Source: Jatrophihabitans telluris
GTDB taxonomy: Bacteria > Actinomycetota > Actinomycetes > Mycobacteriales > Jatrophihabitantaceae
NCBI RefSeq assembly: GCF_023516435.1
Contig: NZ_CP097332.1
Coordinates: 1 to 64,000, forward strand
Direction: 5' to 3'
DNA length: 64,000 nucleotides
Positions 45,143 through 53,400 of this stretch are shown here, one piece after another; position 1 is the first letter of the stretch, and the number at the start of each line of letters is the position of its first letter. A model generated the notes under the pieces. It was not told the DNA's origin, ran no database searches, and was given only the letters and a program-made list of their open reading frames with translations. The position numbers and the translations under genes are program-made.

Positions 45143-45748
45143 TCAGGCGACCCGGCGGTAGCGGATGTGCGTGGAGATCGGCGAATGCAGGACCTCGGCG
45201 GGCTCGAAGCCGAAGGACTCGATCCCGTCGAAGATGCGCTCCCCAGAGCCGAGCAGGACGGGCGCGATGTCGAGGGTGAGCTCGTCGATCACACCGGCGT
45301 GCAGCGCCTGCCGGACGGTCCAGGCCCCTCCCGCGATGTCCACGCCGCGTTCGCCGGCCGCCTCACAGGCCGCGGAGTAGGCCGCGTCGAAGCCACCCGT
45401 CACGAAGTGGAACGTGGTCCCCCCGTCCATCTCGATGGGCTCACGACTGTGGTGGGTCAGCACGAAAACCGGCGCATGATAGGGCGGTTCGGCGCCCCAC
45501 CAACCGAGCCACTGCTCGTCCCACTCACCGCGGACGGGACCGAACATGTTGCGCCCCATCACGTACGCACCGCGGGGGCGCATCAGCCAACCGGCCGCGA
45601 TCCTGTCCGCCTCGGTCGCCCGCGGGTCCCCGATGTGCCACCCGTGCAGCTCAGCGCCCCGCTTGCCCAGCGGGTCGTCCCGGCTCTGGTCCGGGCCGGC
45701 AACGAAGCCGTCCAGCGAAATCGACATGTGGCAGGTGGTGTCCGGCAC
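45143..45748 (-). CDS. Dihydrofolate reductase-family protein (RibD C-terminal type)
   Basis: Probable NADPH-dependent reductase related to the RibD C-terminal domain; substrate unknown. The product is 201 aa from the GTG at 45748, behind a strong GAGGAG. The N-terminus CHMSISLDGFVAGPDQSRDDPLG is typical, with MGRNMFGP and the cofactor-binding GERGVDIAGGAWTVRQAL in the middle. The C-terminal ELTLDIAPVLLGSGERIFDG completes the fold. Such proteins are abundant in actinobacteria and are usually not true folate enzymes. Confidence 0.88.
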   Translation of the reverse strand: MPDTTCHMSISLDGFVAGPDQSRDDPLGKRGAELHGWHIGDPRATEADRIAAGWLMRPRGAYVMGRNMFGPVRGEWDEQWLGWWGAEPPYHAPVFVLTHHSREPIEMDGGTTFHFVTGGFDAAYSAACEAAGERGVDIAGGAWTVRQALHAGVIDELTLDIAPVLLGSGERIFDGIESFGFEPAEVLHSPISTHIRYRRVA

Positions 45749-45993
45749 GGTGAACTCCTCTGGGGGCCTCAGCCTTGCAAGCTCGTGGCCGCGGCCTGCA
45801 AACGCTCGAGCGGACGATAACAGTGCCTCGTGCGTCCTTGCCCTGATCTGGACCACACGTGCATGTGAACGTGTTAACCCGCCGGGGTGTTGTTGTTCGC
45901 CGATCCTTGTCCCGAATGGGATAGCCCGGCCCGTCCGCGGGCGAATAGACAGGGTCGGAAACGCAGCCGACCGCGCTGCGTCGAAGGAGCGAC

Positions 45994-47745
45994 ATGAAAC
46001 GCACACTCGTCGGCGGTGTCGGCGTGACTGCCGCCGTGCTGGCCTCGACCCTGGCTGGTGTCGGCGGCATGGCCGCTGCCGCCCCGCATGTCACGGGCAG
46101 CCACGGTTCGACCACCGGCTCGGCCCACGCGGCCAGCAAGCACGTGCTGCTGCTGTCGGTGGACGGGCTGCATCAGAGCGATCTGGCCTACTACATCGGC
46201 AAGCATCCACACTCGGCCCTGGCCACCCTCGTCGCCTCGGGAACCAGCTACACGAAGGCCAAGACGACCTTCCCCTCGGACTCGTTCCCCGGCATGATCG
46301 CCCAGCTCACCGGTGCCGACGCGGGCACGGCCGGCGTGTACTACGACGACACGTACAACCACGCGCTCCTGCCGCCGGGCACCCTCGACTGCAGCACGGC
46401 CAAGCGCGGTACCGAGGTCGCGTGGACGGAGGCCGCCGACCGGTCCCAGAACCCGATCACCCTCGACGCCGGCCAGAAGCTGACCGACCCGGCGCTGACC
46501 GCGCTGCCGACGAACACCCTGCAGCAGACCCTCGACAGCAGCGCCGCCATCACCAAGGCCATCCTCAAGCTGACCCCCACGCCGCAGACCCTGCTCGATC
46601 CGGCGGCGTTGCCGGTCAACCCGTCCACCTGCCTGCCGATCTACCCACACCAGTACCTGAAGGTGAACACGGTCTTTAACGTGGTCCGGGCCGCCGGCCT
46701 GCGCACGGCCTGGTCGGACAAGCACCCCGCCTACGAGATCCTCAACGGGCCCTCCGGCACCGGAATCCAGGATCTGTTCACACCGGAGATCAACTCGGTG
46801 GCCGATTCGGCCGGTGACGACTGGACGACGAACAACGCGCTCACCAAGGTCTACGACAGCACCAAGGTCGCCGCGGTCGTCAACGAGATCAAGGGCTTCG
46901 ACCACTCCGGGACCAAGCACGTCGGCACGCCGGCGATCTTCGGGATGAACTTCCAGACCGTCTCGACGGCCGAGAAGCTGCCGGTCTCCAACGGCGTGGC
47001 CGGCGGTTACCTGCCCAACGGCAAGCCCGGACCGTTGCTGTCCAGCGCCCTGGACTACATCAACGCCCAGGTCGCTCTCTTCGAGCACACGATCCGCGCC
47101 GCGCACCTGGCCTCGTCCACGACCGTCATCCTGTCCGCCAAGCACGGCCAGTCACCGGAGGACCTTGCCTCCCTGCGGCGGGTCGACGACGGCGCCATCA
47201 TCGACGCGATCAACGCCGGCTGGGCCTCCAGCCACCCCGGCGCGGCGGCGTTGGTCAGCTTCTCCGTCGATGACGACGGGATGCTGCTGTGGCTGTCCAA
47301 CCGGTCCAGCGCCGCGCTGGCGTTCGCCAAGCACTATCTGCTGACCCACTCCGCGCCGGCGAACATCTCGACCGATCCGAAGGGAACCCACTCGGCGACG
47401 GTCGGCTCGTCAGGGCTGAAGGCGGTGTACACCGGCGCGGCCGCTGACAAGCTGGTGCACGCCAGGGCCGGCGATCCCAATGCCCCTGATCTCATCGGGA
47501 TCGCGCAGCACGGCGTGGTCTACACCGGCGGCGTGAAGAAGATCGCCGAGCACGGCGGGGCATCCTTCGAGGACCGCAACGTCCCGCTGGTGGTCTCCGG
47601 TGCCGGTGTCCACGGCGGGCGGAGCGTCAGCAAGCCCGTGGCGACCACCCAGATCGCGCCGACCATCCTCACCCTGCTGGGGCTGCGGGCCAGCGACCTG
47701 AAGGGGGTACGCGTCGACAAGACCCGCGTCCTTCCGGCGCACTGA
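45994..47745 (+). CDS. Secreted phosphodiesterase / nucleotide pyrophosphatase-like protein
   Basis: Alkaline-phosphatase-superfamily hydrolase, exported. The product is 583 aa from the ATG at 45994, behind AAGGAG. Signal peptide to about residue 30 (LVGGVGVTAAVLASTLAGVGG). Metal-site aspartate in LLLSVDGLHQSDL, nucleophile Thr/Ser in TKAKTTFPSDSFPGM, and later metal ligands in LSAKHGQSP and KIAEHGGASFEDRNVPL. The substrate is unknown: nucleotide or phospho-diester bonds are both possible. A strong hairpin lies downstream. Confidence 0.85.
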   Translation: MKRTLVGGVGVTAAVLASTLAGVGGMAAAAPHVTGSHGSTTGSAHAASKHVLLLSVDGLHQSDLAYYIGKHPHSALATLVASGTSYTKAKTTFPSDSFPGMIAQLTGADAGTAGVYYDDTYNHALLPPGTLDCSTAKRGTEVAWTEAADRSQNPITLDAGQKLTDPALTALPTNTLQQTLDSSAAITKAILKLTPTPQTLLDPAALPVNPSTCLPIYPHQYLKVNTVFNVVRAAGLRTAWSDKHPAYEILNGPSGTGIQDLFTPEINSVADSAGDDWTTNNALTKVYDSTKVAAVVNEIKGFDHSGTKHVGTPAIFGMNFQTVSTAEKLPVSNGVAGGYLPNGKPGPLLSSALDYINAQVALFEHTIRAAHLASSTTVILSAKHGQSPEDLASLRRVDDGAIIDAINAGWASSHPGAAALVSFSVDDDGMLLWLSNRSSAALAFAKHYLLTHSAPANISTDPKGTHSATVGSSGLKAVYTGAAADKLVHARAGDPNAPDLIGIAQHGVVYTGGVKKIAEHGGASFEDRNVPLVVSGAGVHGGRSVSKPVATTQIAPTILTLLGLRASDLKGVRVDKTRVLPAH

Positions 47746-47772
47746 CCCAACGCACTGACCCAACGCACTGAC
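47738..47772. repeat. 13-bp tandem repeat across the stop codon
   Basis: CGCACTGACCCAA occurs at 47738 and 47751 with a partial third copy at 47764. The unit includes the TGA of the phosphodiesterase gene, so each copy carries a stop-like ACTGAC. Confidence 0.7.
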
Positions 47773-47792
47773 TCCATCCGCTCAACCCGCTC

Positions 47793-47834
47793 AGACCGTC
47801 CCCGAGGCCGACCAACCGGCCCCGGGGACGGTCT
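47793..47834 (+). terminator. Strong hairpin terminator after the phosphodiesterase gene
   Basis: AGACCGTCCCCG (47793-47804) pairs perfectly with CGGGGACGGTCT (47823-47834), and the loop itself contains a smaller GGCCG/CGGCC stem. No T-tract follows. It separates the phosphodiesterase gene from the GAF-ANTAR gene. Confidence 0.75.
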
Positions 47835-47923
47835 GGTGCAGCCGCACGGTGGTTCCTGGGCGTCTGCCATAATTTTGGACGGGTCTAGCCAGAGGCCTCG
47901 CGCTTAAGCGAAAGCAGCACCTC

Positions 47924-48655
47924 GTGTCCGAACCGATGGACGGCGTCCAACTCTTCGCCCGCATCGCCCGAGAACTGGCCAGCCAGTCCGACTACTCCCA
48001 CACCGTGCAGCGGATCGCCGAACTGAGCACCCAGCTTGCCGGCTGTGACGTCGCCGCGATCTGGGAGATCACCGACGGCAGCAAGCTGGTCCTCAAGGCC
48101 GCGACCGACAGCTTCTTCGGCGAAGCGCTGCATTCGATCCTCACCGGCGTCGAGGAGGGCATCGCGCGCGAGGCTCTGACCAGCCGCCGAACGGTCGTCA
48201 TGCACGACCTCGACACCGAACAACGCTGGCCGGCCTACGTCGCGGAGATGAAGCGGCACGCACTGCCGATCCGGTCGGCCGTGGTCTACTCGCTCGATCT
48301 CGGATCGACCGATCTGGGGGCGCTGGCGCTCTATTCGGGCAAGGCCAACTTCTTCAGCGAGGAGCTCATCGACATCGGCGGGGTGCTGGCCGACCACGCG
48401 AGCATCGCGCTGGATTCGGCCCGGTCCACGGCCAAGATCGGCAATCTCGAACTGGCCCTGGAGTCCAACCGCAGGATCGGCATGGCGATCGGGGTGCTGA
48501 TGGCCCTGCACCATTTGACCGAGCAGCAGGCCTTCGACCTGCTTCGTACCGCCTCGCAGCGCAACCACCTCAAGCTGCGCCAGGTAGCCGACCAGGTGAT
48601 GTACAGCGGCGAGGCACCGAGCTGGCCGCCGGCGCGGCGACGGCCCACCGACTGA
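47924..48655 (+). CDS. GAF-ANTAR regulatory protein (second of three)
   Basis: Likely RNA-binding antiterminator with a sensor domain. The product is 243 aa from the GTG at 47924; an ATG 12 bases in is possible. GAF about 20-160 (CDVAAIWEITDGSKLVLKAATD; LPIRSAVVYSLDLGSTDLGALALYS), ANTAR about 170-230 (ESNRRIGMAIGVLMALHHLTEQQAFDLLRTASQRNHLKLRQVA). It ends in a Pro/Arg-rich tail. The gene follows the hairpin terminator at 47.8 kb and so has its own promoter. Confidence 0.87.
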   Translation: MSEPMDGVQLFARIARELASQSDYSHTVQRIAELSTQLAGCDVAAIWEITDGSKLVLKAATDSFFGEALHSILTGVEEGIAREALTSRRTVVMHDLDTEQRWPAYVAEMKRHALPIRSAVVYSLDLGSTDLGALALYSGKANFFSEELIDIGGVLADHASIALDSARSTAKIGNLELALESNRRIGMAIGVLMALHHLTEQQAFDLLRTASQRNHLKLRQVADQVMYSGEAPSWPPARRRPTD

Positions 48656-48791
48656 TACTGTCGGCCGCACCTGGATTCATGCTCTGAGAGCGACGAAATC
48701 AGGTCCGTGTCGCCCCGGGCTCGCCAGTGGGCAGCAGTGTCAACCACGTCACTCCGGGTCGGCCAGACCGGCTTCCGGCGACGTTGTTTCC

Positions 48792-49469
48792 TCAGGCCCA
48801 GTCGGCCATGAGCACGGCCAGCACCCGACGCGCTCGAAACAGATGGCTGCGTACCGCTGGCACGGTGCTACCGGTTTGCGAGGCGATGCTGGCGTAGCTC
48901 AACCCGTGCACGTGATGGAGGTCGACCACGGTCCGCTGGCGGTCGGGCAGTGACCGCATCGCCTGCGACAGGGCATCAGCCGTCCCGCGGTTCTGCGCCT
49001 CGGTGTCGGCTCCGGCGCTCACACCGGCCACGTCGGCCATGGCTTGCGCGGTGACCGTCACCGAACGTCCGCGTTCCCGCTGCCGCAGGCAGTTGATGGC
49101 ACGGTTGGTGACGATCCGGTGCAGCCAGGTCGAGAACTGGGACCGACCCTCGAACCCGCTCAGCCCGCGCCAGGCGGCCAGCAACGAATCCTGCGTGACG
49201 TCCTCGGCGTCCTCGTGGTTTCCCACCAGCTGAAAGGCGGTTCGGTAGGCCGCTTTCGCGTGCCGGTCGGCGAGGGCACCGAAAGCGGTGAGGTCTCCGG
49301 CGGCGGCACGCTGGACGAGTTGGTCCTCGTCGTCCGGGCCCGACCGCGCGGAAAGGACCCACCCGTGGACGACCGGCGGGTGGACGACCGGCTGGCGGCG
49401 GCCAACGGCTGGACGGTGCGGATGTGGTTCTGGGTCATGCGAACTCCGGCAGCGGGACAGGATTGCCAC
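48792..49469 (-). CDS. ECF RNA polymerase sigma factor
   Basis: Alternative sigma factor, 225 aa if the GTG at 49469 is used. Conserved sequence starts only at about residue 42 (GPDDEDQLVQRAAAGDLTAF). Region 2 is AEDVTQDSLLAAWRGLSGFEGRSQFSTWLHRIVTNRAINCLRQRERG and region 4 is SLPDRQRTVVDLHHVHGLSYASIASQTGSTVPAVRSHLFRARRVL. The first 40 residues look non-native. A better ribosome site (GGAG, then ATG) opens another frame nearby, and a 15-bp duplication at 49365-49394 lies between, so the true start may be masked by a frame change. No anti-sigma gene is adjacent. Confidence 0.82.
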   Translation of the reverse strand: MAILSRCRSSHDPEPHPHRPAVGRRQPVVHPPVVHGWVLSARSGPDDEDQLVQRAAAGDLTAFGALADRHAKAAYRTAFQLVGNHEDAEDVTQDSLLAAWRGLSGFEGRSQFSTWLHRIVTNRAINCLRQRERGRSVTVTAQAMADVAGVSAGADTEAQNRGTADALSQAMRSLPDRQRTVVDLHHVHGLSYASIASQTGSTVPAVRSHLFRARRVLAVLMADWA

Positions 49470-49919
49470 GGCCGAGTACGAGTTGCGGGCGTGTCCTGAA
49501 ATGCGTTGGTCGCCTGTCGGGTCAAGGCGATCGTGCCGCGCCGGACGTACCGACGGCGCGAGGAACTCATCAGGTCGTGCCGATCAAATCGGACGCGACG
49601 TGAACTTCCGGCTCGCCTCCGAGCCTCGGGTCCAGTGGGTCCGACTCTAACAGCTCGGATCCTCCGGAAGCCGGGCCGTGAGAAAGGCGTTGCGATCATT
49701 TCCCGCGGGCGGTGTCTAACCGGTGAAAGGCCAGCGCAACCACCGCTGCACATCGTGAGACGGTCGAGCACCGCCACCGCCACCGCCACCGCCACTGCCA
49801 TCGTGCCGAACGGTTCGGGTGGCCTCGGCAGCGTCCGAGCTGTACTTGGAAACAGCGCCGTCCGGTCTCACACAATGCCCTGCTCACCGGGCATCTCTGT
49901 CTGAAAGGACAACCACCAC
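49470..49919. other. 450-bp divergent intergenic region
   Basis: Between the ECF sigma gene (minus) and the channel-like gene (plus). Holds no supportable gene. A hexamer run of ACCGCC (five units, the last changed) lies at about 49771-49800. An AAAGGA ribosome site is at the right end. Promoters for both neighbours must be here, but no clear -35/-10 pair stood out. Confidence 0.5.
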
Positions 49920-50702
49920 ATGATCGAAGCTGTTGACTACGGCACCGGCGTCACGAACGCCTGGTCGAACGTCGCTACGTTCATACCGAAGTTCATTGTC
50001 TTCCTCGTCATTCTCATCGTCGGCTGGATCATCGCCAAGGCGATAACCAAGGCCCTCTCGGCCGTGTTGACCCGCGTCGGTTTCGACCGCCTGGTCGAAC
50101 GAGGCGGAGTCAAGAAAGCCCTGGCCTCGAGCAAGTACGACGCCTCCGACATCCTGGCCAAGGTCGTCTACTACGCGATCATGCTGTTCGTGCTCTCCAC
50201 GGCCTTCGGCGTCTTCGGGCAGAACCCGATCAGCGACTACCTGCACGCGGTCATCGCCTACCTGCCGCTGGTCTTCGTGGCCATCATCATCGTCATCATC
50301 GCCTCGGCCGTCGCCGCCGCGGTGAAGGCTCTCATCGAGAACAGCCTGTCCGGCCTGTCCTATGCCCGGGTGCTGGGCAACGCCGCGTCCGGCCTGATCC
50401 TCGCGTTCGGCCTGATCGCCGCACTGGATCAGTTGCACATCGCAACCAACGTGGTCAACGCCGTTCTCTACGCTTCGCTTGCCGCGATCGTCGGCATCCT
50501 GGTCATCGCCGTCGGCGGTGGCGGGATCAAGACGATGTCCCAGCGCTGGGAAGCGGTCGCGGCGAAGTACGACGAGGAGAAGCCTCGCATCGCCGACGCC
50601 GCCCGCAACGCTCCGAGCGTGAAGAGCCAAGCGCAGCAGGCCAAGTCGGCCACGCTGAATTCCACGGACGGGCGGCCGGCGAGCTACGGCTCCGCCCTGT
50701 AG
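49920..50702 (+). CDS. Mechanosensitive-channel-like membrane protein
   Basis: Small membrane protein resembling the N-terminal membrane part of MscS-type channels (conserved TM-helix repeat). The product is 260 aa from the ATG at 49920, behind AAAGGA. About five helices: FIPKFIVFLVILIVGWIIAKAI, VVYYAIMLFVLSTAF, LPLVFVAIIIVIIASAVAAAV, SGLILAFGLIAALDQL and ASLAAIVGILVIAVGGGGI. The first has the GWIIAKAITKALSAVLTRVGFD form of the family. It lacks the large cytoplasmic beta domain of MscS, so channel function is uncertain. Confidence 0.8.
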   Translation: MIEAVDYGTGVTNAWSNVATFIPKFIVFLVILIVGWIIAKAITKALSAVLTRVGFDRLVERGGVKKALASSKYDASDILAKVVYYAIMLFVLSTAFGVFGQNPISDYLHAVIAYLPLVFVAIIIVIIASAVAAAVKALIENSLSGLSYARVLGNAASGLILAFGLIAALDQLHIATNVVNAVLYASLAAIVGILVIAVGGGGIKTMSQRWEAVAAKYDEEKPRIADAARNAPSVKSQAQQAKSATLNSTDGRPASYGSAL

Positions 50703-50856
50703 ACCGCACGACCGGTACCGCATAGGCGGTCCACGAACGCAGTGGCGGGGCGCAACGCCGGCATCGTCCTTGAGGCGCCGCTTGGGCACGCCCCGCCACT
50801 GCACCTCCCCGCACGACCGAGCTCGAAGCCGAGATCACACCGAAGGTGGAACGTAG

Positions 50857-51051
50857 ATGAACATCGACAAGGACCAGATCCTGCAGTTGCTCAAGAGCCA
50901 GGGCAAGCACGACGAAGCCGCGCAAGCGGGCAACGAGCTGCCGCAGAGCGTGGACACCGACAACAGCGAGCACCAGAATCTGCTGTCCAGGTTCGGCATC
51001 GACACCAACGACCTGCCGGGTGTGATCGGCGGACTCGGCAAGTTGCTCTGA
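50857..51051 (+). CDS. Small conserved hypothetical protein (64 aa)
   Basis: Product of 64 aa from the ATG at 50857, with GGTGGAACG upstream. It is acidic and helical at the start (MNIDKDQILQLLKSQGKHDEAAQAGNEL), with a Leu/Gly-rich end (FGIDTNDLPGVIGGLGKLL). Codon use matches real genes and a perfect hairpin follows at once. Similar tiny proteins are common in actinobacteria; function unknown. Confidence 0.75.
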   Translation: MNIDKDQILQLLKSQGKHDEAAQAGNELPQSVDTDNSEHQNLLSRFGIDTNDLPGVIGGLGKLL

Positions 51052-51058
51052 CGGCCGC

Positions 51059-51091
51059 GCGAAGGGCACCCTCAACCCGGGTGCCCTTCGC
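51059..51091 (+). terminator. Perfect 13-bp hairpin terminator
   Basis: GCGAAGGGCACCC (51059-51071) pairs with GGGTGCCCTTCGC (51079-51091) around a 7-nt loop, starting 8 bp after the stop of the 64-aa gene. No T-run follows. Confidence 0.75.
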
Positions 51092-51169
51092 CGGTCCCCA
51101 AAGCAGGCCACCAAACCAGGAATGCGCGCGCTCGTCGCACACGGGCCACGAACCAAGTGAGGACAACAC

Positions 51170-51373
51170 ATGTGGGTCTTTCTTTCCCGCCGGCTGCGAA
51201 CCTGGCTGGCCCTGGCCGTCGCGATTCCCCTGCTGCGCGCCGTGCTGCGGGCTCTGGGCGCTCGCTCGGCCCGCAGGAATCCGACGTCGGCCACGACCAC
51301 GACCCTTCGGAAGGCGGAGAACTTCCTCGCCGGCCTGAGCTCGCGGTCGCGACGGCGTCGGCAAGGCCGTTAG
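51170..51373 (+). CDS. Small basic membrane protein (67 aa)
   Basis: Product of 67 aa from the ATG at 51170, with GAGGACA upstream. One hydrophobic helix (WLALAVAIPLLRAVLRALGA) is followed by a very basic tail ending SRSRRRRQGR. The family is not recognised; it lies 40 bp before a GAF-ANTAR gene on the same strand, so the two may be co-transcribed. Confidence 0.6.
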   Translation: MWVFLSRRLRTWLALAVAIPLLRAVLRALGARSARRNPTSATTTTLRKAENFLAGLSSRSRRRRQGR

Positions 51374-51412
51374 GACGGTCTCCCGCGTACTCTTCGACCT
51401 AGGGGGTTACCC

Positions 51413-52135
51413 ATGTCGGACCTGGAACCGGTGCGCACCGATCGGCTCGTTCAGGTCAGCCGTGACTTCACCGAGCTGGCACGCGAGCTGGCCTCCCACC
51501 CGAGTGTCGAAGAAACGCTCGCCGCGATCGTCACGCACGCAGTCGCCACGATCGACGGAACCGAGGACGCCGCGGTCACGCTGCAGGTCGAGGGCGGCTT
51601 CCGGACGATCGCGGCCACCGGGGACCTTCCGCTGCAGGTAGACAAGCTGCAGTACGAGACCGGCGAGGGCCCCTGCGTGCATTCGATCGAATACGGGCAC
51701 GTGCTGCGCTCGAACGATCTGGCCACCGATCCGCGCTGGCCACTCTTCGGACCGCGAGCCTCGCGGGAAACCTCGGTGGTCAGCATGCTGTCCCACCGGC
51801 TCTTCCTGGAGGACGAGCCCAGCAACGCCGCGCTGAATCTGTACTCGCGCCAACCGTCGGCCTTTGCCGACTACGACCTGGACGTTCTCGACCGGCTCGC
51901 CACCCACTGCGCCATCGCCCTGTCCAAGGCCCGCGCGCAGGACGCCAGCCACATCCTGCGGGCCTCGCTGGACAACAATCGGCGCATCGGCACCGCCGTG
52001 GGGATTCTCATGGCCGTGCACAAGATCACCTCCGACGAGGCCTTCGACCTGCTGCGCCTGGCGAGTCAGCATCACCGCCGCAGGCTCGTCGATGTCGCCA
52101 ACGAGGTCTACGAACAGGGCAAGCTCGACCTCTGA
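51413..52135 (+). CDS. GAF-ANTAR regulatory protein (third of three)
   Basis: Likely RNA-binding antiterminator. The product is 240 aa from the ATG at 51413, behind AGGGGG. GAF about 25-165 (GTEDAAVTLQVEGGFRTIAATGD; YETGEGPCVHSIEYGHVLRSNDL), ANTAR about 180-235 (DNNRRIGTAVGILMAVHKITSDEAFDLLRLASQHHRRRLVDVA). Its ANTAR is close to that of the 47.9-kb protein, and the GEGPCV motif of the GAF resembles GTGPCL of the 37.5-kb protein. All three lack a kinase or receiver domain. Confidence 0.9.
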   Translation: MSDLEPVRTDRLVQVSRDFTELARELASHPSVEETLAAIVTHAVATIDGTEDAAVTLQVEGGFRTIAATGDLPLQVDKLQYETGEGPCVHSIEYGHVLRSNDLATDPRWPLFGPRASRETSVVSMLSHRLFLEDEPSNAALNLYSRQPSAFADYDLDVLDRLATHCAIALSKARAQDASHILRASLDNNRRIGTAVGILMAVHKITSDEAFDLLRLASQHHRRRLVDVANEVYEQGKLDL

Positions 52136-52151
52136 CGGAGTAAGCCCGGGT

Positions 52152-52568
52152 TCAGCTCTTGGGGCTGAACAGTTCCAGTGCGATGTTGTCGGGATCGCGG
52201 AACTCGAGGATGTACCCGGCGCCGATGTCCTTCACGCCGCCGTGCTCGATGCCGCGCTCATCCAGACTCTGGGCCGCCTCATCCAGTTCGGTCCGCGAGG
52301 ACAGCGCGAAACTGACGTGGTCCAGCCCGGTCCGGTTCTCGGCGAACTCGTCCTGTCCGACCGGCCGCAGGCCGAGCAGCGAGTCGCCGAGCTGGTAGAT
52401 GACGCCGCCGTAGAGGAACGACAGCTGCTGCCGGGTTTCGGCGTCGGCGTTGGGCGGCAGCTCGAAGGCCACTGGCAGGCCGAAGACATCCTCGTAGAAG
52501 GCGCGGGACCGCTCGATGTCGGTGACGGTCAGACGGACGTGGGCGAAGGCGCGGGTGGGAATAGGCAT
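52152..52568 (-). CDS. VOC-family (glyoxalase-like) protein
   Basis: Metal-binding vicinal-oxygen-chelate protein, 138 aa from the ATG at 52568; specific reaction unknown. Two beta-alpha-beta-beta-beta modules: AHVRLTVTDIERSRAFYEDVFGLPVAFEL and LDHVSFALSSRTELDEAAQSLDERGIEH, with the terminal FRDPDNIALELF motif. Metal ligands would be His in AHVRLTV, His in LDHVSF and Glu in IALELF. Convergent with the GAF-ANTAR gene. Confidence 0.87.
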   Translation of the reverse strand: MPIPTRAFAHVRLTVTDIERSRAFYEDVFGLPVAFELPPNADAETRQQLSFLYGGVIYQLGDSLLGLRPVGQDEFAENRTGLDHVSFALSSRTELDEAAQSLDERGIEHGGVKDIGAGYILEFRDPDNIALELFSPKS

Positions 52569-52599
52569 GGCTTCATCATGCCCATGCGTACGTTCGGAA

Positions 52600-53400
52600 C
52601 TAGCCGTCGAGCGGTTGTTGGCCGGATCGTAAGATCGCCGGGCTGCCACTCACGATGAACCATTCCGTTCCGCAGACCAGCCGGAACAGGGGCAGGGGCA
52701 ACCGTCCGAGCAGCGCCAGCGTCCGCACGTTGTCGCCGCCGCCGGCCTGACTCACGTGCGCACGCATGGCTGCCCGCTTCGCCCGGGCGAATCGGCGGAC
52801 GTCGACGCGGTCGGTGATCTCGGCCGGGTCGGCGTAGGAACGCGCCAGCCGATCGGCCGACACCGTTCCGGGCATGATGCGCAAGCGCTCCAGCCAGCGC
52901 GCGGCACGGACCAGCCGGCTGCGGTCCACGGTCGCCTCGGCCACGGTCGGAGTTCCCGCGAGGTGGGCGGCCAGAACCCCGGCCCGGTGAACCTGGAGGT
53001 GGTCGGGGTGACCGTAGCCGCCGCGGGCGTCGTAGGTGGTCAGCACGTCAGCGGCCTCGGCTGTGAGGATATCGGCCAGCCGGCGCGCGATGTCCTCGAC
53101 CGGGACGGTGGAGAATCCCCCGTGTTCGGCGTGCATTCCCGAGTCGGGGTAGCCGAGTTCGACGACCCGATGGCAACCCAGCAGCGCCGCGGAGGCCTGC
53201 AGTTCAGTTCGTCGCCGAGCACCCAGGGCGGGGGCATCGGGCGCGCTGGCCACCCCTGGCTCGGCCAGACCCTGCTCGCCGTTGGTGGCCATCACCAGCA
53301 CCACGCGATGCCCGGCCGCGACGGCCATCGCGACAGTGCCACCGGTCAGCAGCGCCTCGTCGTCGGGATGGGCGTGGAAGCAGACCATGGTCAGGCTCAT
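52600..53400 (-). CDS. PIG-L family deacetylase
   Basis: Zinc-dependent N-acetylglucosaminyl-type deacetylase, 266 aa from the ATG at 53400, which overlaps the glycosyltransferase stop as ATGA. Zinc motif AHPDDEALLTGG at the start and GHPDHLQVHRAG in the middle are intact. The family includes MshB and Mca of mycothiol metabolism. Coupling to a glycosyltransferase suggests a sugar-conjugate substrate, possibly a mycothiol-like or antibiotic-like glycoside. I would not assign MshB from this alone. Confidence 0.88.
   Translation of the reverse strand: MSLTMVCFHAHPDDEALLTGGTVAMAVAAGHRVVLVMATNGEQGLAEPGVASAPDAPALGARRRTELQASAALLGCHRVVELGYPDSGMHAEHGGFSTVPVEDIARRLADILTAEAADVLTTYDARGGYGHPDHLQVHRAGVLAAHLAGTPTVAEATVDRSRLVRAARWLERLRIMPGTVSADRLARSYADPAEITDRVDVRRFARAKRAAMRAHVSQAGGGDNVRTLALLGRLPLPLFRLVCGTEWFIVSGSPAILRSGQQPLDG

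Noticed and set aside
49160-49801. Minus-strand open frame overlapping the ECF sigma gene
   Set aside because: Only its short MTQNHIRTVQ start looks gene-like; the rest is a shadow frame. It is mentioned as a possible displaced start, not a gene.
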